From Coprinellus micaceus (Eukaryota; Basidiomycota; Agaricomycetes; Agaricales; Psathyrellaceae): a stretch of DNA of 64,000 nucleotides. Positions 57,665-64,000 of the stretch are shown piece by piece (the first letter of the stretch is position 1; every line of letters begins with the position of its first letter). Location: NCBI GenBank assembly GCA_951394405.1, contig OX596337.1:3906001-3970000 (forward strand). Direction: 5' to 3'. The notes below the pieces were generated by a model, which was not told the origin of the DNA, ran no database searches, and worked only from the letters and a program-made list of their open reading frames with translations. Made by a program: the position numbers and the translations under genes.

Positions 57665-60600
57665 TTAATCCAGGCTAGTTTCTATCACCTCAGATCCATC
57701 TAACTGCGTTGCTATCGGCTCTTCCGCTTCTTGCTCTGCCTATTGTCTTTCTAGTCCCTATCATCAAACCACGAACCATGCACGCTCTACATGTTATTGC
57801 AATCACCTATCCATATCTGGCCTGTTCACTACCATGCAGCCTATAGACTCGACACACTTATCTGAATATTAGTATTTACCACTTCGCCACGCACACGAAC
57901 CTGTGTTTTCGGCTGTTATCATCAGAAGCTTCCGGTCACTCAAGGCTGAGTGTTGTGCATGAGGCATGGCCACACATGAGCTCGAGCCACACGGATGTAA
58001 CCACGCACAAGACACGTTGTTTAGATTTCCGTTGTCCCATATCAGGATAAATTATGGCGATTTGCTACGAGAAAGCTCTCTTTGACAGCTGATCTACATA
58101 GAAAACTGCATTCAGAATGCTTCTATGCACGGCGATTCAACAGCCCCACCCAGCCTCCTTCCAAACATACCCCAATTGTTATGGCAGGTGGCCTTAGTGT
58201 CCCATTGAGGGGGAAGGAGATGAGGCCCCGTTTTCTTCCTTCCTCAGCAAACGGGATCCGCACACGACTGCATGCGCGATGACCGGCATTCTCCCCAATC
58301 TAATCCCCACATAGTGCCTCATAGTGCCTGGCGTCGATGTGCCGTCGTATCGTACCCGTTCAGACCTCGGGGTGTCTCAGGGTAGGGCACGGGTAGCGCT
58401 CCAGCGGAATTCAACGCCCTAAGCTTTGTTTTTTTTCGCAGGGTCCCGCGCTCGTATGTCAGGTAGACTCCAGGGAATGATTACGTATGTCCATTCAGGC
58501 CCCTCCGACGGCATGCTCGCTTAATCCGCCTCATTTTATGCCCCCAAAGGGAAACTGGAGTGCCTACTGGGAATAAATGAGGCGCTCATTCTCATGTACG
58601 GCCACTTCGGCATAGAGTCTGTGCTCCCCTCCTTCAGAATCTAGAATAAAATATAACAGAAGAGTGTAATGAACGGCGAGAGCCAACAGGCTGTGAAGCC
58701 CCTGAGCTGCGCCGCGGCCGACCCACCGCGATTGGGCAATTTTGTTTAATATTAACGCCACGGGGGACATTACATCACGATTTTGCAACATGAGCCTCCA
58801 AAAGCTTGGACCGCGACCCTCATCGCCATCCATCCCAGCTGACACCGCGCCTCTTCTGTATGTCCTGAGTGCGATACGGTCAATAAGAAATTTTCAAGTG
58901 AACGCATATGCCGCGTTACTGGTGCCGTCTTCATAGATCTCCAGTCCAAGTCCGCCTTCACCTCACGGTGGGGTGCTGTTACCGTAATATGAAGGCGCCT
59001 TCGGAAGTACTTCACATACAATTCACATAGACTCATGGCTGGCGTGTGCGCCCTCCCTCAGCGATGCTTCAGGTGTTCGAGATGTAAATGAGATGGAGGT
59101 GTGGAGGTGGCTCAAACGATGATTCTTGTCATCTAAACGGCATCGAGGACCTGCAGCTTCTGAACGGATAGGCTCCAACCCCTGCCAATCCATAACGGGC
59201 CTTATTTAGTGTTGATCTACTTCTAGCTGGGCCCATGACTTCCAGAAGTGATAAATAACTCTGGAGGTTATCTTGGGCGCTTAGTAAATATATCACCATC
59301 AAATCGGGAATTAAATATTAAATGACAGCAGTGGCAGGCCATCGGGCGCGGCGAGCTGTTGTAGGCAAGTCGGGTGTCTAGATAGGGAGAAACTACATTG
59401 TGTCGAATTAAGCCCCGGATTCGGTCCCGCGATGCTTTGACCGCTGACGAAAGGAAATAACAGTCTGAATGTTTGTTTAGTGGGCAGTCCAATGAAGCGG
59501 ATGAGTGGAGACTACGCAGAGCGTAGGCCAATGGACAAGATACTGTAATAGGCTGTGATAACATGGTCCGGAGAGGTCTTAAGAAGGCCTAGGCTGCTGT
59601 GGCGAATATGGCAAACAGGGTACGCCGGAACAATTGGTTGATGAACTGCCTTGTCACCGAACAATTGGGGTGTCTCCTTGGTTAGATGAATCTAGTGAGT
59701 CTCGAGGTGGCAGATGCTGCTGGACGACAACGGGTAGCTATACCTCTTCGAGTAGTCGCTGGATTTGGAAGGGTATACGGTGTCTAAGCCGGTGGTCCGC
59801 ACCCAGGCCAGCGGAAATTTAACCGATTCCTTCAGGTGGCCGAAGGGCCTCGCGAAAGGAGGCGTGTACGAGAGACGACGCTTCGGCGGGATATGAAACG
59901 CGAAATAGGTGAAGAGTGTAGGCACGAGGACACTCTAGTAGTCTCCCGTTGGAGCAAAGCTCACCGGTTATACAAATCCGAGTAACGGCCCAGGCAAAAT
60001 TCGCCGTTCTCGTTCCGCAGATTTCCAGTTGGACGCGGAACGCGGAATCAACGTTTCACACTGGACCAAGAGACCGGTTTAATGAAAAGACTGCTGCCAA
60101 ACTTTCTCCCTTTTTTCGTTAGGACGTAGAACGTGAACCATGAACCTCGAGGTGGTTCCATCCTTCACGGAGTACTCAATCCTCGCCCAGGATGTGCCAG
60201 GTGGAGATGAAATCCTTCCGCCGCCGATGTTGCAGAGAGCTACAAAACAGGCAGGATAACATGATATACAAGTTTGGTAGTGTGGCCAGGACATACCACG
60301 CCTGGTGACCATCTCTTTCTCCCGCAGTTCGGTAGTTTGCAGGCCGGCATTTAATGGAGCCTCCCCAACGTCTTCAGTTTGTCGAGTCAAGAGGGCTAAG
60401 ACGCCGGGACCTTAGGACACGCCAGGCGGCTTGCGGTCCCGGATAAGTTTCTTTTGAATATGGCCACGGCGGAAAGATACCATTGGGTACGCGGCAGTTA
60501 GACTATCTCCGCGGTGCGGTTTAAGGTTGAGGTTAAGAGATATTAAGCACTACGGATGGGGTTGCTAGTGTGTCAGTATATATACACCCATAAAGAAAGC

Positions 60601-61742
60601 TATCCTCCCGGAATATTATGGGGAAGAGATAGTGGTGTGGGGAAGCTTTGCGCGTTCGCGGCCACTTACGCCACACTGGGGCTTACAGGGGCCGCGCACC
60701 GGTTTCACCGATCCGCAAGCCGACAACACTCGCGACGGTGGCCTTCGCTTCTCGCTGATAAGTAGATAGAAGTAATCAATGGTGGATGCTGTCCGGTGCG
60801 GTGCCTCCTCCGCTTCCACGAGCGCTATGAACCAGTGCCAAAATTCGGCGACCTTGACTTTTCGCACACTCCATGACGACAAGAGCAGGGGTCAATGACT
60901 GTCCGGCATTCACAGACTCCACCCAAATCAACAGCATTCGGTCATAAACACAAGGTCGGTTACCTTCTCAAGGTTATGCCCTGCCTCCGTCAGATTGTTT
61001 GCATTCTAGAAAGCGTGTTAGGCCCGATCTACCATGCCCTCCGCCAACTGCTGGCTGTCCAGCCTCGAACTCTGAGAATAAGGTGTGATGTTTACAATAG
61101 CACGCGTTGCTCACCACAAAGAAAGATGGTCGCGGAGAAATTTTGAGGGCGACGACGTCGGTGGAAGGATGCGTCGAAATATCCAGAGTGTGGCGCGTCC
61201 AGATATGAGGGTTCGCGGATAGTCTTGAAGCTCGATGGAAAAATCGAATTATCTTTGTAATTTGAGTACATGGGAGCATGCGCATAGCCAAAGCTCTTCG
61301 CCTAGGGGTACGTATCCTCCTGCTATCCAACTGTCCAGTAATTCCGCCACTAGAACCCGTAAGCGCTTATTTATTGATCCGACCGGCAGTCCCGGCCCCG
61401 GCCGTGGGTTCGAGACCGTGGCCTATCGAGAGACCCTCTGGGTCTCTCTTGCCATCCACCATGCGGCAAGTACTTGGAAGAACCTGTGATATGACCCCGC
61501 AGCATTAGGGTCCACATTGGTGGGACTTATTATCTTGCTATTCGAGAATGGGCGTCTAGTTCCTGTTGGGGAGAACTTGCGGTTGTCGCGCGGTGGGCAG
61601 ATCGTCAAGATCTCGTGAGTTTTTGATTCTCGCGAAAGACACCGGAGCGCAAGGCCTTATTCGAGGCACCGTGTGTGCGCGCGCTTACAGCTCTGGTAGC
61701 ATCGCATCGTCCGGTTTCAGAATGCGGCAACAAGTCTTTGGG
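57665..61742. other. 4.1 kb without a supportable gene
   Basis: Frames are short and unsupported on both strands. I see no repeat shared with other parts of the window. The base composition is more AT-rich than in the flanking genes. Confidence 0.5.
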
Positions 61743-61749
61743 TATATAA
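61743..61749 (+). promoter_or_regulatory. TATA-like box
   Basis: TATATAA lies 74 bp before the ATG at 61823. Position and sequence fit a core promoter. Confidence 0.4.
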
Positions 61750-61822
61750 CTATCTCAGATGGGGCCTATGATACGATAGCGGATCACCTTCGCCCCTCCC
61801 CTCTCCGAGTCCAATCTGTACA

Positions 61823-62861
61823 ATGATTCGCCGCACCCATCCCTCGACGGGGTACCGTTCTGTCCCCAACGGAGTTCCTCCTCCCAGCCTTCCTGCTACC
61901 CCGAGCGACGGACACGCCTCTGTGGGTTCGGACGTCGAAAGGCGATCATCCAACAGGAGGAGGAGGGGAAACAAGAAGCCGCCGGTCAGCTATCCTTCTG
62001 AACTGCGAGACCTGGTACGTCGACTACCCATGTAAAGGACCTGTCCAAGGCTAATGCATTGCGTAGATCCACCACCATCCGGCGGGCCTTATCTGGGGCC
62101 GGCGCATCCCCGGCATCGGGTCGTTCGACCCTTCGCAGGACATCAATCGACAGCCGTATTACTCTGTAATCCACCTGTCCACCTCCGAGTCCCTCTGTGT
62201 AACGCAGACGCAGGCGTTTTCAGGACGGGATGATGAGGTTGAGGAGTGGGGCTCACAGTGTGCCATGGTCTTCACGGCCCGGCCGAGATCGACACCCCCT
62301 TCGACCGGGGTAGCCCATCCTGCTGCCACCTGGAACCCACCGAGCTCCCCTCCCAATGGGACCGCCCCATCAGACTGGGATTCTACCTGGCTCGGGGTAC
62401 CGCAGCTGCCACTTTGCTTCCTTCGATCACCTTCTCTCCCATCGGAGGCGGGGAGCGTGGAATCATCCTTCTCCTCTGGAGAATACTACGACTCCAACAC
62501 GGAGCCTCCATCGTCGAGAGCTTCCACGTCTTCGGGGTACGAGATTGCACCGTACGCCGCCCCTACCATCGCAATATCCGACGCTGGACCCTCGGCTCAT
62601 TTGAACTATTACTCCCACTTCGAGAACACGGTCAGCGTTCCATGCACCATGGGCCCGGCGGGTGTCTTCGTCCCCCAGCAGACGCAAGCAATGGTCGGGA
62701 GCTTCATATACTCGACCGATAGTCAGTCCTTCGAGACCCAAGCCCCGTTGCAGTATCCTCCCGCTGCGAGCAACTCCTTTTCCTCGGCTGGAGGTCCTTC
62801 TGTTCCATTTTATTTCGGGAACATGGGGACTGGAGGAGCTTACTTCGGTGGAGAGCTTTGA
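61823..62861 (+). CDS. Unknown protein, intact paralogue of the 21.5-kb gene
   Basis: Exons 61823-62014 and 62067-62861, joined by a 52-nt phase-0 intron (GTACGT..TAG with CTAAT); 328 aa. The N terminus is basic (SDVERRSSNRRRRGNKKPP). The conserved core (about residues 60-130) has SYPSELRDLI, LIWGRRIPGIGSFDPS, QPYYSVIHLSTSESLCVTQ and AFSGRDDEVEEWGS. The rest is Ser/Pro/Tyr-rich and low complexity. No known domain, signal peptide or membrane segment is recognised. The basic stretch plus a Ser/Pro-rich tail is compatible with a nuclear regulatory protein, but that is speculation. The copy at 21532-22374 shares the core and part of the tail. Confidence 0.72.
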
Positions 62862-63599
62862 TAGTCTGTAGGGAGGTCGTTCGCTGATCCTTTCTTTTCT
62901 TGTTTCTAACTTAACCTTGGTTACCTGCTGTCTACTGCTTGCTTTCTGCTTTCTGCTTTCTGCTCTTTTCTTTTTATTTATCGACACCTCATACGCATGA
63001 TTTCCCATTCGCATTCGCCTTTGCCATCTAAAAATTACGCTAGAACGGGCTTGCAGTAATCCTCTCTCATTTTTCAGCTTGACCCGATTCATGTTCAGCA
63101 CTACATACCACTCACTATGCACCGCAGTTCAACCCTCCATGTATCCATAGTCCAGCGCCATACCCCTCAGTGTATCATTATTAGCATGCCACCACTCGTA
63201 TAGCACTTGTGTTTCACCCTTCAGATGACAGGGACGCCACGTAAAACTTGAACGAAGCCTCCTCATCACCACTCGCCTCGGACCTGGGGTTATGGGCTTC
63301 GGCCAAGTTACGTAGTGTGAAGAGAAAAAGGAGTCGAGAAGTTCGAGTTTCGAACTTTGCTCTTTTGGAGATTTTCGCCAAGTCTTTGTTGTGACTGAGT
63401 ACTGAGTCCGCGTCACGGGATCTGGTCACAGGCAAACAGGACCAACCCGGCTTCGTTCATTCAGGTCGTCGTCGTAGACCACGACCGCGAGCACTACGAC
63501 GCAGAGTTTTTCCACGAGGTTTGCTCTCAGGCTGGCTCGGGGGTTGAAGCATTGGAAACTTCATCCTTGGAACTTCACACACACACACACACGCCCGCG
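62862..63599. other. Intergenic, 738 bp
   Basis: Contains TTTCTGCTTTCTGC-type direct repeats near 62940-62960 and a short (AC)n tract at about 63577-63592, just before the next ATG. No gene is seen. Confidence 0.55.
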
Positions 63600-64000
63600 A
63601 TGCCAGTACCTTGGGAAGCCCTGATACCCTTCGGTGAGTCTTTAGCAATATCTCAGAGATTTTTTCTGACATGAATAGGTCTGTTGACCGCCATGTTTGG
63701 AACCGCTGGAACTTTGCTGAACATCTCCGCCCGGGCGCAGAACCAGGGAAAGGTGAGTTACTCCACGGTGGGCGCTTGAGGCATATTCTAACGGAACATC
63801 CATTTCAACAGCCGCCTCGCTATGGCTTGGACAAATGGGAGGAGTCTATGCTAGAGAGGGATCGTAGATTAACGGGTCATCACCGTGGACAGACTGTACG
63901 CACTCATTTCGCTCTCAAACCCTATCTCATGTGCTCAACCAATACTTTATCAATTCGCAGACTGATACCGTCGCACCTCCACAATTTGCTACAAACAGTA
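63600..64000 (+). CDS. NDUFA1: Complex I accessory subunit NDUFA1 (MWFE/NIMM), 3' end beyond window
   Basis: Exons: 63600-63633, 63679-63752, 63812-63895, 63961-beyond 64000. The product starts MPVPWEALIPFGLLTAMFG and continues into a single membrane helix, then NISARAQNQGKPPRYGLDKW and ERDRRLTGHHRGQT. This is the NDUFA1 pattern, a small single-span subunit of mitochondrial NADH:ubiquinone oxidoreductase needed for complex I assembly. Intron phases (1, 0, 0) close. The last exon visible encodes TDTVAPPQFATNS and runs off the window. Confidence 0.9.

Noticed and set aside
61381..61450. Possible tRNA (GTGGGTTCGAGACC looks like a B box)
   Set aside because: No matching A box, acceptor stem or anticodon arm could be folded around it.
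63577..63592. AC-dinucleotide tract as a regulatory site
   Set aside because: Too short and common; noted only as a microsatellite next to the NDUFA1 start.

Overview
The window is nuclear DNA from a filamentous basidiomycete, most likely an Agaricomycete; I cannot name the species. Evidence: genes are broken by many short introns (about 45-65 nt) with GT..AG ends and CTAAC/CTGAC-like branch sites, the single-copy genes are eukaryotic (TAF4, NUP42, CDK8, VPS41, CHS5, gephyrin-type Moco enzyme, complex I NDUFA1), and large proteins of a type I associate with Agaricomycetes are present. Exon models below were made by hand: splice sites were chosen so that reading phase closes across each junction, and lengths were checked to be multiples of three.

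Layout. 1-549: 3' end of a coiled-coil gene. 550-6579: mostly non-coding, with dispersed repeats and one weak gene remnant (4268-5050, minus). 6580-16611: two large plus-strand genes of unknown function (890 aa, and a 16-exon gene of about 1,900 aa with a tandem-repeat core), flanked on both sides by copies of one dispersed repeat. 16612-21440: transposon graveyard holding a 2.2-kb inverted-repeat element, a 245-bp MITE nested in one of its arms, and a cluster of GTAATC/GATTAC motifs. 21532-22374: a probably 5'-truncated paralogue of an intact gene at 61823-62861.

22913-27061: divergent TAF4 and NUP42. 27785-28410: a small novel gene. 28411-33129: no gene seen. 33130-44274: a dense housekeeping block with a secreted deuterolysin (M35), an arrestin-fold protein, a NOL11/UTP8-like protein, CDK8/SSN3 and the MogA-MoeA fusion cnxE. 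45205-48530: two tandem paralogues with an apparent beta-trefoil lectin part plus a duplicated C-terminal domain. 48928-57664: VPS41, CHS5 and a REEP/Yop1-like gene with a very long tail. 57665-61822: gene-poor. 63600-64000: start of NDUFA1.

The conserved genes are unrelated housekeeping functions: transcription (TAF4, CDK8), mRNA export (NUP42), ribosome biogenesis (NOL11), vacuole and cell-surface traffic (VPS41, CHS5, arrestin), ER shape (REEP), cofactor synthesis (cnxE) and respiration (NDUFA1). The parts most worth a second look are the 6.2-16.9 kb two-gene unit, the 18.4-21.5 kb nested mobile DNA, and the tandem lectin-like pair.
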